Assembly: GCF_027925305.1 (NCBI RefSeq)
Contig: NZ_BSDR01000001.1
Coordinates: 709,001 to 773,000, forward strand
Length of the DNA: 64,000 nucleotides
DNA from: Desulforhabdus amnigena
GTDB taxonomy: Bacteria; Desulfobacterota; Syntrophobacteria; Syntrophobacterales; Syntrophobacteraceae
Direction of reading: 5' to 3'
Positions within the stretch are counted from its first letter, which is position 1. Each line of letters opens with the position of its first letter. Position numbers and translations under genes: made by a program. Below are positions 1 to 9,255 of the stretch, one piece after another. Below the pieces are notes generated by a model. The model saw nothing but the letters and a program-made list of their open reading frames with translations. It did not search any database and was not told the DNA's origin.

Positions 1-349
1 CCAGGGCCTGTCGAGCCACTTCAGCCGAGGTGGTGTCGATGGAAATGGGAATATCACTGCTCTCGCGGATGGCTTCAATTACCGGGATCACTCTCTCCAA
101 TTGAACCTCCGGTGAAACAGGATCCGAATTCGGTCGCGTAGATTCGCCACCGATATCCAGAATATCCGTACCTGCGACGATCATGTCGAGTGCCTGCTGC
201 ACAGCGGAGTGATAGTTATAATACTTGCCGCCATCGGAAAAGGAGTCGGGGGTCACGTTGAGAATGCCCATGACCCTTGTGTATTCCCCCAATTCTATCG
301 GCTCTGATTTTGTTTGAATCGTATAGTTCTTGCGTGGAAAAACACCCAT
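1..349 (-). CDS. folP: Dihydropteroate synthase, N-terminal part (cut by window edge)
   Basis: Dihydropteroate synthase joins p-aminobenzoate to the pterin pyrophosphate in cytoplasmic folate synthesis. The 116 visible codons carry the family signature GILNVTPDSFSDGG at residues 28-41, then DIGGESTRPNS and ISIDTTS, which are pterin and substrate-binding loops. The ATG at 349 lies 4 bases after the ftsH stop, so it is probably translated from the same message. The order ftsH-folP is common in proteobacteria. The C-terminal half lies outside the window. The family call is firm. Confidence 0.95.
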   Translation of the reverse strand, partial: MGVFPRKNYTIQTKSEPIELGEYTRVMGILNVTPDSFSDGGKYYNYHSAVQQALDMIVAGTDILDIGGESTRPNSDPVSPEVQLERVIPVIEAIRESSDIPISIDTTSAEVARQAL

Positions 350-353
350 CCTG

Positions 354-2324
354 TCATTTCTCCGGTGAATTCGTTGTACTTTCCTTTTTGGAAGGGTCCT
401 CTACTTTTTCGGATACTTTCATCCCCTCAGGGTTTTGAACAAATGCAGGATTGGATGCAGGTGCTTCAAAAGATTCGGGAGCTATCGGTTCAGGTTCCTC
501 CTCCTTTGGCGGTAACCGCTCTAAGAGCTCAGGTTTGACCTCTGCAATGATCTTGTCCATATCCCGAAGATCAAGGGTTTCCCGTTCAAGAAGAGTGTCG
601 GCAATCCGAACCAAAACTTCCATATGCTCTTTCAGGATGTTTTTGGCACGCTGATAGTTTTCTTCGACGATTCGGCGAACCTCCCTGTCGATTTCGATGG
701 CTGTCGATTCACTGTAATCCCTGTGCTGAGCGATTTCCCGTCCCAGGAAGACCTGTTCCTCTCTTTTTCCAAAACTGAGAGGTCCCATCACTTCACTCAT
801 CCCCCATTCGCACACCATGCGACGTGCCATTTGAGTGGCGCGCTCAATGTCATTGGATGCACCCGTGGTGCGCTGGTTGAAAACCACCTCTTCCGCTACT
901 CGACCTCCCATCAAAATGGCGATGCTATCGAGAAGATAATCCCTTGAATAAGTGTGGCGGTCATCCTGAGGAAGCTGTTGAGTGAGCCCCAGTGCGCGTC
1001 CGCGTGGTATGATGGTGACCTTGTGCAGGGGATCTGCGTGGGGCAGGAGCCTTGCCACCAGGGCGTGACCGGCCTCATGATATGCAGTGGTACGTTTTTC
1101 TTCTTCACTCAAGATCATACTCTTGCGTTCAAGCCCCATCATGACCTTGTCTTTGGCCGATTCAAAATCGGACATATCGATCTGGTCTTTATTTTTTCGG
1201 GCTGCCAGGAGGGCAGCCTCGTTGACGAGATTTTCGAGATCGGCCCCTGAAAAGCCGGGGGTTCCCTTAGCCAGGGTTTTTGTGTCCACGTCCGGGGCAA
1301 GAGGTTTCTTCTGCATGTGAACCTTCAAGATTCCGATACGACCACGAATATCCGGTACGGGAACCACGACCTGGCGATCGAATCGACCCGGGCGCAATAA
1401 AGCGGGATCCAGAACATCGGGGCGGTTGGTTGCAGCGATGAGGATCACGCCTTCGTTGGATTCGAAACCGTCCATTTCAACGAGGAGCTGGTTAAGAGTT
1501 TGTTCCCGTTCATCATGGCCGCCACCGAGTCCGGCGCCGCGGTGACGCCCCACGGCATCTATTTCGTCAATGAAGATGATGCAGGGAGCATTTTTTTTGC
1601 CTTGCATGAAGAGATCTCGGACACGGGATGCTCCGACGCCTACGAACATTTCGACAAAGTCCGACCCGCTGATGCTGAAGAAGGGAACGCCGGCTTCCCC
1701 TGCAATGGCTCGCGCCAGAAGCGTTTTTCCCGTTCCCGGCGCACCCACCAGGAGAACCCCCTTGGGGATTCTGCCTCCCAATCGAGTGAATTTCTTGGGA
1801 TCTTTTAAAAATTCCACAATTTCCTGCAGCTCTTCCTTGGCTTCATCCACACCGGCTACATCATCGAACATGACTTTCTTTGCGGTTTCATTGAGCAACC
1901 GGGCGCGGCTCTTTCCAAAGCTCATGGCTTTTCCACCACCCATCTGCATTTGGCGCATAAAGAAAATCCAAACTCCAATCAATAGAAGCATTGGGAACCA
2001 ACTGATCAGTATGGTCATGTACCAGGGGGATTCCTCTTCGGGCTTTGCCTGAATATCTACACCGTGTTCTCTCAGCGTGCGAATGAGATCTGAATCGCGC
2101 GGCATGAAAGTACGGAATGGTTTACCATCTTTGCTATATGTCCCGAGGATATGATCCCCTTGAATTGTTACCTGTGAAACTTCGCCTTTTTGAACTGCAG
2201 CGAGGAACTGGCTGTAGGTAGTTTCATCTCTAGAACGTTGAGGCTGATGAAACATGTTGAATAGGAGAATCACCATGAGGCTGATGACCAACCAAAGGGC
2301 TAAATTCTTATAAAACGGACTCAA
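354..2324 (-). CDS. ftsH: ATP-dependent zinc metalloprotease FtsH (TTG start)
   Basis: Membrane AAA+ protease that extracts and degrades membrane and short-lived cytosolic proteins as a hexamer. I start it at the TTG at 2324: a perfect AAGGAGG lies 8 bases upstream (2333-2339), and the product then begins [11 protein letters not shown], the usual FtsH N-terminus. The longer frame from the ATG at 2378 would add 18 residues with no ribosome site. In the 656-residue form there are two membrane segments (about 6-25 and 105-125), Walker A GAPGTGKT at 194-201, a second-region-of-homology arginine finger, and the zinc site HEAGH at 416-420. The C-terminal tail is rich in Pro and Glu. Next to folP. 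Confidence 0.96.
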   Translation of the reverse strand: MSPFYKNLALWLVISLMVILLFNMFHQPQRSRDETTYSQFLAAVQKGEVSQVTIQGDHILGTYSKDGKPFRTFMPRDSDLIRTLREHGVDIQAKPEEESPWYMTILISWFPMLLLIGVWIFFMRQMQMGGGKAMSFGKSRARLLNETAKKVMFDDVAGVDEAKEELQEIVEFLKDPKKFTRLGGRIPKGVLLVGAPGTGKTLLARAIAGEAGVPFFSISGSDFVEMFVGVGASRVRDLFMQGKKNAPCIIFIDEIDAVGRHRGAGLGGGHDEREQTLNQLLVEMDGFESNEGVILIAATNRPDVLDPALLRPGRFDRQVVVPVPDIRGRIGILKVHMQKKPLAPDVDTKTLAKGTPGFSGADLENLVNEAALLAARKNKDQIDMSDFESAKDKVMMGLERKSMILSEEEKRTTAYHEAGHALVARLLPHADPLHKVTIIPRGRALGLTQQLPQDDRHTYSRDYLLDSIAILMGGRVAEEVVFNQRTTGASNDIERATQMARRMVCEWGMSEVMGPLSFGKREEQVFLGREIAQHRDYSESTAIEIDREVRRIVEENYQRAKNILKEHMEVLVRIADTLLERETLDLRDMDKIIAEVKPELLERLPPKEEEPEPIAPESFEAPASNPAFVQNPEGMKVSEKVEDPSKKESTTNSPEK

Positions 2325-2834
2325 GAGACAAGCCTCCTTAAAAATGATGCGGTTGAGTTGACGAGCAGGGGCTTTCAAGAATCAGACCTGGAAATCCTCT
2401 ATACGGAATGCAAGTCTTTTCTGTACAACCCATTGACCCCGCAGGGGAATAGAACGCAATATTGGCGTACTCAGATCAAATATTTAAAGGTTTAGCAATA
2501 CTTTAATCTGAAGAACTCAATATAGTCATGTAGATACCGATTGGAAAGCCCAACATTTCCAAGCTTACGTCGATTCTATAGCAGATTCCGTTTCAATGGA
2601 AAAGGACCATTCTTACTAAAGAAGGGGAAATCCTCAACTCGGCTGTAGGCGTTATTCTCATTTTCAGTGCAGTTATTACAGAAGCACACTCGAAAAATGG
2701 TTCATTCGTAGCCGTTCAACCCTCTTTGCCTAAATCCGCAGATTATGTAGATGCCGCAGAAAGGGAAAAACAGCCGATTTTTGAACTTTTCTTATTCTCT
2801 GCGGTGGATGGTTACGTTCGTTCCACCAAAATGA
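2325..2834. other. Intergenic region without a supported gene
   Basis: About 510 bases, AT-rich, between the ftsH start and the end of the amidohydrolase gene, both on the minus strand. It should hold the ftsH promoter, but I could not pick one with confidence. Short open frames here lack ribosome sites and protein-like composition. Confidence 0.5.
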
Positions 2835-4040
2835 TCAATGTGCTCCACTTATCATGTTTCCGTTTACATAAACCCTCTCGGGTTTGTTCAATGCGTCCGG
2901 CAAACAGGATGGGGGTCCTGCGGTGATAACAAAGGTCGCAGCTGCGCCTGATCTTATTTCACCGAGCACATCGGATAATCCTATCAATTTTGATCCATTG
3001 GCGCTGCAGCATTGAATCACTCCTTCAAGGGAAAATCCTGCGGCGATAAATAGCTTGAGTTCTTCAACAATCGATGCGCCATGATGAATTCCTAGTCCTC
3101 CACTGTCGGTTCCCACCGCCAGCAAAACCCCAGTCTTTCGAGCATAGGCAATTTGGTCCAACTGGTGCTCGAGGTTTTGGCGCGCAATATCCAATTCCTG
3201 TGCCCCGGCGGGCAATTCTTCTGAATAAGCCTTCATCGTACAGGCTGTGGGAACCCAGAATCTGCCCATCTCCGCCATTTTTTCAAGATTCGTCTTGCCC
3301 ATGAAAAATCCGTGCTCTATGGAATGGCAGGCAGCTTCGAGAGCCTGTGCAACGGGGAGTATCCCGTTAGCGTGGACCATGGTTTTCAAATGATGTTCCA
3401 GGCCAGCCTGGACTGCCGCCTTCAGTTCCGAGACATGAAACTGTGGAGGTGTTTCTTTGCCGAAATGCTTTAAACTGTTCAAACCCGAATTGATGATCTT
3501 GATGTGGTCGGATTGTCTGTTTTCCTGGGTGATGGATTCCGCCAATGTGAGTCCTTCCAGGGGCGTGCGTCCGATAAGCCTTCCATAGCGGCCGGGAGCG
3601 TGCCAGGCTTTGCCTGCCGCTTTGAGATGGATTGGATAACCTTTAAAAAGAGGGTCTTCGAGTTTATAACGCAATGTATGGCCGTTTGAATCCCCGCCGT
3701 CTCTCACGGCCACTATTCCGTGCGAAAGATGTTGATGGAGATGCTTTGAAATGAGAGGGGCTGCCTCCGTATAGCCGAAGGTCAGTTGTTTTTGGCGAAA
3801 CTGCATATCATTCGTTCCCGACATGGTCAGGTGAACATGAGCATCGACCAGGCCGGGCAAAAGGGTGCAGTGAGACAGATCTTCAATGGCGGTATCTTTG
3901 ACTTTGGCCAAGGCTTCCGGTCGCATCTCTTTTGCTGAACGGATGCAGTCTTCCTCAACGGACAAAAGCACATTGCGTTTTATGGGACCGCCTGTCCCGT
4001 CAATAAGATGACCCACCAGGAGGTGAAATATTTTACTCAT
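2835..4040 (-). CDS. Amidohydrolase-superfamily metal hydrolase
   Basis: Cytosolic TIM-barrel metallohydrolase related to imidazolonepropionase-like and prolidase-like amidohydrolases; the substrate is unknown. In the 401-residue form (ATG at 4040, AGAAGGG about 9 bases upstream) the metal ligands are visible: HVH at 68-70, a Lys in HIKIINSG at 181 that may be the carbamylated bridge, His223 in MVHANG, His243 in SIEHGF and Asp312 in GTDSGG. The N-terminal strand DGTGGPIKRNVLLSVEED and the late VYVNGNMI strand form the usual small beta-sandwich. A longer frame to 4184 exists, but its extra 48 residues are not like the family. It stands alone in its transcription unit. The family is firm and the reaction unknown. 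Confidence 0.88.
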   Translation of the reverse strand: MSKIFHLLVGHLIDGTGGPIKRNVLLSVEEDCIRSAKEMRPEALAKVKDTAIEDLSHCTLLPGLVDAHVHLTMSGTNDMQFRQKQLTFGYTEAAPLISKHLHQHLSHGIVAVRDGGDSNGHTLRYKLEDPLFKGYPIHLKAAGKAWHAPGRYGRLIGRTPLEGLTLAESITQENRQSDHIKIINSGLNSLKHFGKETPPQFHVSELKAAVQAGLEHHLKTMVHANGILPVAQALEAACHSIEHGFFMGKTNLEKMAEMGRFWVPTACTMKAYSEELPAGAQELDIARQNLEHQLDQIAYARKTGVLLAVGTDSGGLGIHHGASIVEELKLFIAAGFSLEGVIQCCSANGSKLIGLSDVLGEIRSGAAATFVITAGPPSCLPDALNKPERVYVNGNMISGAH

Positions 4041-4177
4041 GTTCGAAACCCTTCTAAAATGTTCAGAATCTCTTTTCTTGTCTTCATGAGAGATTGAACC
4101 ATGTGATAATGCCAGACACCTTAAAAATTTTTTATTGATATTGTAGGCAGTCAGACATGCACGTGGTAGAAAAACAC

Positions 4178-4215
4178 GTTTCACCTTTTCGTATTCTCAA
4201 GGGCTAAGGTGAAAC
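4178..4215. repeat. Inverted repeat upstream of VKOR gene
   Basis: Perfect 10-base arms GTTTCACCTT (4178-4187) and AAGGTGAAAC (4206-4215) with an 18-base spacer. Outside them, a further GTAGAA near 4166 and TTCTAC near 4240 give a nested layout like a REP-type palindrome. It lies between the divergent amidohydrolase and VKOR genes. Confidence 0.5.
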
Positions 4216-4365
4216 CCGAGCAGGTCGGATGCCGCTCCTTCTACAAAAAAAATAAATTATTTTACCATAAAAGTAATAATGTTGGAGGTTCGATACGCTA
4301 CTTTGTCTTTTGAATTTGACCGTGAGGCCTCATGGCGCTAGATAGGGTTCTTCTTTTTTGTGGGC

Positions 4366-4380
4366 TTCTTGCATCAAGAA
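4366..4380. promoter_or_regulatory. Palindrome, candidate activator site for the 4459 sigma-54 promoter
   Basis: TTCTTG cat CAAGAA is a perfect 6+6 palindrome centred about 86 bases upstream of the -24 element at 4459. That is the usual distance for an enhancer-type site bound by a sigma-54 activator. The protein that binds it is unknown. Confidence 0.4.
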
Positions 4381-4458
4381 AGGGAGGTACAGGCGGTTGA
4401 AAATCGTGTTTTATTTTGTAAAGATAGTTGACCTGATGATGTAAGCGGTAGAAATATT

Positions 4459-4473
4459 TGGCAATGATTTTGC
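4459..4473 (+). promoter_or_regulatory. Sigma-54 promoter for the VKOR-DsbA gene
   Basis: TGGCAA-N5-TTGC at 4459-4473 matches the -24/-12 consensus TGGCAC-N5-TTGC at all but one position, with correct spacing. Transcription would begin near 4485, about 80 bases before the VKOR start codon. Confidence 0.65.
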
Positions 4474-4564
4474 TTTAACTTCGATTCACTTGCAGTTGCT
4501 CTCACGGGATGATCGAGAACTCCAATGCAAGGCAGGTGGCGAGGTTTCCGGGAGGTTTTTTTAG

Positions 4565-6013
4565 ATGGTTTTGGGTTTGAAGAAAGAAAATCTGTTATTG
4601 GCTTTAAGTATTCTTGGACTCATCGTTGCCGCAGTGGCGGGTCTGGCAGAATATGTGCAATGGATTGGTGCTCTTTGCTCCGGATTCTCTACGGGTTGTA
4701 AGGAAACAGCTCAGTTCACATTACTGGGGCTCCCATTGTGGATTTGGGGAGTCGGCTATTACCTGTCATTGTTGTTATTGCTCTTCTTCAAAGTGCGAGG
4801 CGCGATATTTTGGTGGGTTGCTCCAGCCATTGGAGTCGAATTCAGCCTGGTCTGGATCATGTATTCCATCAGTGCACTTTGCGTCTTCTGCCTTGCAAAT
4901 TTGTTGGTGGTACTTCTGATCCTGGTTGTCTTTTTGGAAAAAGAACGGCTGTGGCAAACGCTCGCCGTCAGTTTGCTTGCTTTTTTGATTTCCGTCTTTG
5001 TGATCACCAAAGAAAATCAAACCATGGCTTCCCCTATGACAAAAATGGAGGACCATGAGTCCGGGATTGCTGCGGTCGTAAAAGGACAAGCCATCACAAA
5101 CCGGGAGTTGGAAAATCCACTGGCTTTCAAAATTCTGGATTTGGAAAAGCAGATCTATAAACTGAAGCGGGATCGTCTGAATGATATGATCACCGAAATG
5201 CTTCTTGAGGGAGAAGCGCACAAAAAAGGTATTTCCATTCAGGAGTTGATAGATGACGCCATACTGTCCAAACCCATTGAAGTCAGCGATGATGAGGTAG
5301 AAAAATTCTATATTGAGAATCGTGCCAGATGGCCCGAATGGGATGGGTCTGAGGAGGATCTCAAGAAACAGATCAAGGCTTCTCTCACGCGCCAGAAAGC
5401 ATACGACAAAGCGAAGAAATTTGCATGGTCCCTAGCTAGCAAAGATGACGTGATCGTTTATCTCAAAGAACCGCAGCTTCCGAATGCGGATGTGAGTATA
5501 GGAGACAATATGTCGGATGGTCCTGCAGACGCTCCGGTAACCATTGTCGAATTTTCGGATTATGAATGCCCTGTCTGCCGTAAAACTCATGTTCTCACGA
5601 AAGAAATCAAGGAGATGTACAAGGGGAAAATTCGTTGGGTCTTCAAGGACTTTCCACTCAGACAGCACCAATGGGCTTCTCTGGCTGCCGAAGCTGCCCG
5701 TTGTGCCGGTGAGCAGGGGAAGTTCTGGGAATATCAGGATCGCTTGTATTCCAGTGATAAGGAGTTGACGGTTGAACAGTTGTCTTTCATTGCAAAAGAT
5801 CTGGGAATGAAACCGGAACCGTTTGCTGCATGCCTCAGCAACGGTAAGTATCGAAACGAAGTGGAAAAGGATCGCCAGGAGGGCAAAGTAAACGGCGTTT
5901 CCACGACACCCACTTATGTAATCAACGGCAAATTTGTTCCGGGTGCGCCAACCCTGGAACAATTCAAGGAGATGATCGAGGCCGAATTGGCTAAAACAAA
6001 ACCGAAAAGTTAG
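4565..6013 (+). CDS. VKOR / SurA-like / DsbA-like three-domain thiol oxidoreductase
   Basis: Membrane protein predicted to form disulfides in exported proteins and pass the electrons to quinone. Residues 8-148 are a VKOR-type membrane domain with the loop cysteines C38 and C45 and the active-site pair C106-VF-C109. Residues about 165-300 resemble the SurA N-terminal chaperone segment found with peptidyl-prolyl isomerases, although no isomerase domain follows. Residues 310-480 are a DsbA/thioredoxin domain with active site CPVC (C335, C338) and the cis-Pro loop TTPT (P449). The fusion would make a self-contained oxidase, substrate binder and thiol donor. Its promoter looks sigma-54 dependent. 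The J-like gene follows 65 bases later on the same strand. Confidence 0.9.
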   Translation: MVLGLKKENLLLALSILGLIVAAVAGLAEYVQWIGALCSGFSTGCKETAQFTLLGLPLWIWGVGYYLSLLLLLFFKVRGAIFWWVAPAIGVEFSLVWIMYSISALCVFCLANLLVVLLILVVFLEKERLWQTLAVSLLAFLISVFVITKENQTMASPMTKMEDHESGIAAVVKGQAITNRELENPLAFKILDLEKQIYKLKRDRLNDMITEMLLEGEAHKKGISIQELIDDAILSKPIEVSDDEVEKFYIENRARWPEWDGSEEDLKKQIKASLTRQKAYDKAKKFAWSLASKDDVIVYLKEPQLPNADVSIGDNMSDGPADAPVTIVEFSDYECPVCRKTHVLTKEIKEMYKGKIRWVFKDFPLRQHQWASLAAEAARCAGEQGKFWEYQDRLYSSDKELTVEQLSFIAKDLGMKPEPFAACLSNGKYRNEVEKDRQEGKVNGVSTTPTYVINGKFVPGAPTLEQFKEMIEAELAKTKPKS

Positions 6014-6077
6014 AATGGTTTGGCGCTTTGCGGCGTTCCGCTGAATGGTTAAGAGATGCAGGACTGAAGGGGAGGAC

Positions 6078-7472
6078 ATGAAAACTGTCCCGGCCAAGAG
6101 AACCATCGAACTCGTCAAGGGTGAACTCAATTATTATGAGGTTCTGTTGGTGAATGAAAGTGCTACTGCGCAAGAGATAGATCAGGCCTTCCAGCACTTG
6201 AGCAGGTTGTGGAGGCCTGATCTGAACGCAGATAGAGCCGAAGCCTTGGAACATTTTCAACTTATCTGCAGGGCTCACGACGTTCTGAGCAACCCTGAAC
6301 TGCGGCGTGCGTATGACCTGGAAAATCAAAGTTCGACCGAAGATCACGAGATCACGAAATTTGAGGATGGAATGGGTTCCCGACTGATCGAATGGTTCCG
6401 TGCAGATGTCTGGCGATCGAGGATGGTTGCGGGTGTACTTACTTTTTTGGGGTTTGTCATCGTTTCCTATGTTGGAGATTTTCTTACACCGGTTGAACAA
6501 GCCTCGAAGACAGAACCTGTCTTTTCCGGTTTCGCCTCATCCGATAAGGCGCTTCCACTCGATAGGGTGAAGAAGGGAAAAGAGAGTCCATCCTTGTTGG
6601 CTTCTGCAGAGAAAATTCTGGCTATCGACAGTTCTCTTCCTAAAGAAATAATGCCGGCGTCTCCTGCCGTGGAAGAACAAGCGCGAATTGAAAGCCCCAA
6701 AGGCGAGTTTTCTCCTAAAGAGACAAGTGGGCTTTTGGAATCAGTTCAAAAAACCTCGCAGGAGCCACAACCTGTAGTTCCGTCGGAACCAAAACAGGAA
6801 CCGTCCGCAAAACAGTCCTTGAAGACGAGTTCGAAAACAGGGGAGGGTGCCAAGCAATCTCCTTTAAAGGGGAAACCCGCAAAGGCTTCTTCAGGTATCA
6901 AGCCGACTGCGGGTTCGTCTTCCTCAAAAGTTCCTTTTTCGACGTCATTGGAAGCAATGAACGTTCAAAAGCGAAGTGCAGAGAAGAAACCGGACCTCAG
7001 CTCTTCTTCCGACGAACCGGATATGTCACCGAACGGATTTTCAGACTCTCGCAGCGAAACAACGCCTGAAATGAAGAATGACGTAAAGATTCAGGAAAAT
7101 ATGCTGCGCTTTCTCAATCGGTATACACAAGTCTATGAAAAGAAAAATATTAAAGCCTTGGAGGAGCTCTTTGAAAAGGATGCGTTGGAAAACGGTGAAG
7201 CTTTTTCAAGCCTTCGGCCGCTCTATCAGAATAATTTTCATCGAATAAAAAAATTTCGCTACGATATCGAAATCCTCAGTTGGAAGTCCATTGAAGGAGG
7301 ATTGGATGTAATGGGCAAATTTTCCCTGGATTCGGTGATAAATGAGAACATGCATAGAGAATCCAACGGTCCTCTTCATTTGATTCTGACTCGACATGGA
7401 GAGGATTTTCGAATTCGCACACTGGATTATCAGATCGAAGCGACAAGAGAATTTGTTGATACGGTCAAATAA
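6078..7472 (+). CDS. Membrane-anchored J-like domain protein with NTF2-like C-terminus
   Basis: A 464-residue protein of unknown function. The start at 6078 has GGGGAGG directly upstream. Residues 17-80 look like a DnaJ domain (NYYEVLLV..., ...NPELRRAYDLE), but the essential HPD tripeptide is replaced by RPD (46-48, in LWRPDL), so stimulation of DnaK is doubtful. One membrane helix lies at about 116-134, followed by a long Ser/Lys/Pro-rich linker. The last about 110 residues resemble the SnoaL/NTF2-like (DUF4440-type) fold. It follows the VKOR gene on the same strand, which hints at a shared envelope-folding role. Confidence 0.75.
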   Translation: MKTVPAKRTIELVKGELNYYEVLLVNESATAQEIDQAFQHLSRLWRPDLNADRAEALEHFQLICRAHDVLSNPELRRAYDLENQSSTEDHEITKFEDGMGSRLIEWFRADVWRSRMVAGVLTFLGFVIVSYVGDFLTPVEQASKTEPVFSGFASSDKALPLDRVKKGKESPSLLASAEKILAIDSSLPKEIMPASPAVEEQARIESPKGEFSPKETSGLLESVQKTSQEPQPVVPSEPKQEPSAKQSLKTSSKTGEGAKQSPLKGKPAKASSGIKPTAGSSSSKVPFSTSLEAMNVQKRSAEKKPDLSSSSDEPDMSPNGFSDSRSETTPEMKNDVKIQENMLRFLNRYTQVYEKKNIKALEELFEKDALENGEAFSSLRPLYQNNFHRIKKFRYDIEILSWKSIEGGLDVMGKFSLDSVINENMHRESNGPLHLILTRHGEDFRIRTLDYQIEATREFVDTVK

Positions 7473-7514
7473 GGGAGTTGGCGGATTCTAATATCCCTTT
7501 ACCACAGAGAGCAT

Positions 7515-8213
7515 TTATCCTTTTTCCAGCACATTGACAATGTACTTGTAAAGCTTCTGAGCATCGTTGTCCGGCAGAGCCGTTTTTGGAAACGAGGGCA
7601 TGGGAGCCTCGGGATTTCGAAGCCAATCAAGAAAAGTGTTGAAATTGGCGAGCTTGGAAGAGCCTTTCACGGGGTGGTCGGGACTGATGACGTTTCCTCC
7701 ATTCAAGTGGCATCCCGCACACTTTGCCTTGAAGATGTCTTGGCCCTCTTTGAAGCTTTCAGCGAGTGTGACATCTTTAGCACCGTACACCAGTTGTCCT
7801 CCAAAGTATCCGAGCCCACCCACCGTGAGGAAAGCCACGAAATAGATGGTCAGCAAAAAAGTGGATTTTTCTTTTCCTCGTCGGCCTACGATGAATCCAA
7901 GAAAAAGGAGTCCCAAAAGGATTCCAGCCAAGGCTAGTTTCACCATAATGGGAAACAGGAAAGTTCCCGAATAAAAATGCTGCCAATCCATGAAACCAAA
8001 AAGCACAGTGGGAAAGAAAAATGCAAAAGCTAATAAAAAACAATGCCGACCCGATTGTGCCAGGTTGGAGTACACCCTGAAGCGGTCCAAGGCAGCGAAT
8101 ATGAATGCTCCGGCAATCAATCCGATGACCAAATGAACTTGAGTGGGATGTATGGGATGGGAGTACCCCATAGTGGATAGAAAGGAATAAAATGAATTGA
8201 TTGCATCATTCAT
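7515..8213 (-). CDS. Membrane protein with C-terminal cytochrome c domain
   Basis: A 232-residue protein with about four membrane helices (residues 25-140) of DUF2231-like character, then a periplasmic class I cytochrome c domain. The haem-binding motif is CAGCH at 165-169, and M205 in APMPSFP is the likely axial methionine. It probably moves electrons at the membrane surface, but partners are not evident: both neighbours appear unrelated. It is convergent with the J-like gene, 42 bases apart. The cytochrome domain is certain and the membrane family is a weaker call. Confidence 0.85.
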   Translation of the reverse strand: MNDAINSFYSFLSTMGYSHPIHPTQVHLVIGLIAGAFIFAALDRFRVYSNLAQSGRHCFLLAFAFFFPTVLFGFMDWQHFYSGTFLFPIMVKLALAGILLGLLFLGFIVGRRGKEKSTFLLTIYFVAFLTVGGLGYFGGQLVYGAKDVTLAESFKEGQDIFKAKCAGCHLNGGNVISPDHPVKGSSKLANFNTFLDWLRNPEAPMPSFPKTALPDNDAQKLYKYIVNVLEKG

Positions 8214-8365
8214 AATTTTATCTCCCTATAACCGTCTTACCAACTGGTGCGGTTCTTTTTTGGCGACTCAAGGATCATCGTTCGAAAATGCCATTCCTCG
8301 AATGACAACTTTTATAAAAAATAATATTTAATTTCAATAGCTTAAAATTATAAATGGCGTGATTT

Positions 8366-8403
8366 GGTTTAGATTCTTCCCCTCTCGGGAAAGAATCTAA
8401 ACC
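8366..8403 (-). terminator. Strong stem-loop after the lipoprotein gene
   Basis: Perfect 13-base arms GGTTTAGATTCTT (8366-8378) and AAGAATCTAAACC (8391-8403), with CCC/GGG extending the stem inward. It sits 44 bases past the end of the minus-strand lipoprotein gene. There is no T-run, so it may stabilise the message end rather than act as a classical terminator. Confidence 0.5.
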
Positions 8404-8446
8404 TACGTTTTCATCCTTGGTTGTGGCTGTCCCAAGTTAATAGGAA

Positions 8447-8683
8447 TTAGTAACCATTTTTCTTGGACTGATCGTAAATATATCCTCCTGCTGCTCCCGC
8501 AGCACCACCGACGGCGGCGCCGACAGCCGGCGATCCCCCTGTGATAGCGCCAATTGCCGCCCCCGAACCTGCACCAATAGCTCCACCACTCAAAACGCGC
8601 TGTTGAGTTGTGCTCATTCCTGCGCAGGAAGTCAGTGAAAATAAGAGAGCAACAACAAGCATAACATATTTAATGGTATTCAT
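8447..8683 (-). CDS. Small glycine-zipper lipoprotein
   Basis: A 78-residue lipoprotein precursor. The start at 8683 has AAAGGAGG 6 bases upstream; an earlier in-frame ATG at 8701 lacks a site. The signal peptide ends in the lipobox LTSC, with Cys20 as the lipidated residue. The mature part is a glycine-zipper helix pair (GGAIGAGSGAAIGAITGG and AVGAAVGGAAGAAGG) as in the Rickettsia 17-kDa/OsmB-like family, which associate with the outer membrane. It is a single-gene unit and its role is unknown. Confidence 0.88.
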   Translation of the reverse strand: MNTIKYVMLVVALLFSLTSCAGMSTTQQRVLSGGAIGAGSGAAIGAITGGSPAVGAAVGGAAGAAGGYIYDQSKKNGY

Positions 8684-8815
8684 GAGATACCTCCTTTCCA
8701 CCTATTGTTTTAGTATAATTTTATTATTAAAAATAAGAACCCTCATCCTTGAGTGCAATGTCTATGATGTCAACTCTGGAATCCTTGATGCCGTTTGGTC
8801 GAGAACCGGAAGTGA

Positions 8816-9181
8816 ATGTCTTGGGGCATGACTCTCAAAGTAAGTGGAGGGGGCACCTGGTATAAGAGGTTTCTCGCCGGGATTTTTATAATGATTGGGC
8901 TGGGAATTATGGAACGCGAAGCATTCCAAGCTATTCAAATTCTTTTGCCAAATTTGTATAAAAATGATATGAACCCATCCGTTCGACAGAAGGAAGGGTT
9001 GAAGGGTACGCTCTCTGGGACCATGTGGTTGGAGTCGTCTTTGAGCCTACTTTTAATGTCATCGATTGATCCGGGTTTTGAGCGAAATTATCATTTCATA
9101 GGGTGGATCGGCTGTGTCGGTGTAATACAGTTTAGGGATTTGTCTTCAATCCTTCCAGAACAGGAAAAATCGGTAAAATGA
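8816..9181 (+). CDS. Possible small hypothetical protein
   Basis: An open frame of up to 121 codons with a weak ribosome site (GGAAG three bases before the ATG) and a hydrophobic stretch (RFLAGIFIMIGLGIM). I recognise no family. It is followed by a terminator-like hairpin at 9190-9225, the main reason to keep it. It could equally be non-coding leader for the caspase-like gene. Confidence 0.3.
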   Translation: MSWGMTLKVSGGGTWYKRFLAGIFIMIGLGIMEREAFQAIQILLPNLYKNDMNPSVRQKEGLKGTLSGTMWLESSLSLLLMSSIDPGFERNYHFIGWIGCVGVIQFRDLSSILPEQEKSVK

Positions 9182-9189
9182 AATGAGTT

Positions 9190-9225
9190 AGGGAGCTTAG
9201 CCTTTTGGGAAGACTCCCTTTTTTC
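9190..9225 (+). terminator. Rho-independent terminator-like hairpin
   Basis: AGGGAG (9190-9195) pairs with CTCCCT (9214-9219) across an 18-base loop and is followed by a run of T. It separates the possible ORF at 8816 from the caspase-like gene. Confidence 0.5.
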
Positions 9226-9255
9226 TTTTTGCTTGTAAGATCAGCGAGGAAAGTT

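Noticed and set aside
2726-2926. Small plus-strand ORF in the ftsH/amidohydrolase gap
   Set aside because: It has no ribosome site, overlaps the amidohydrolase end and has no family-like sequence.
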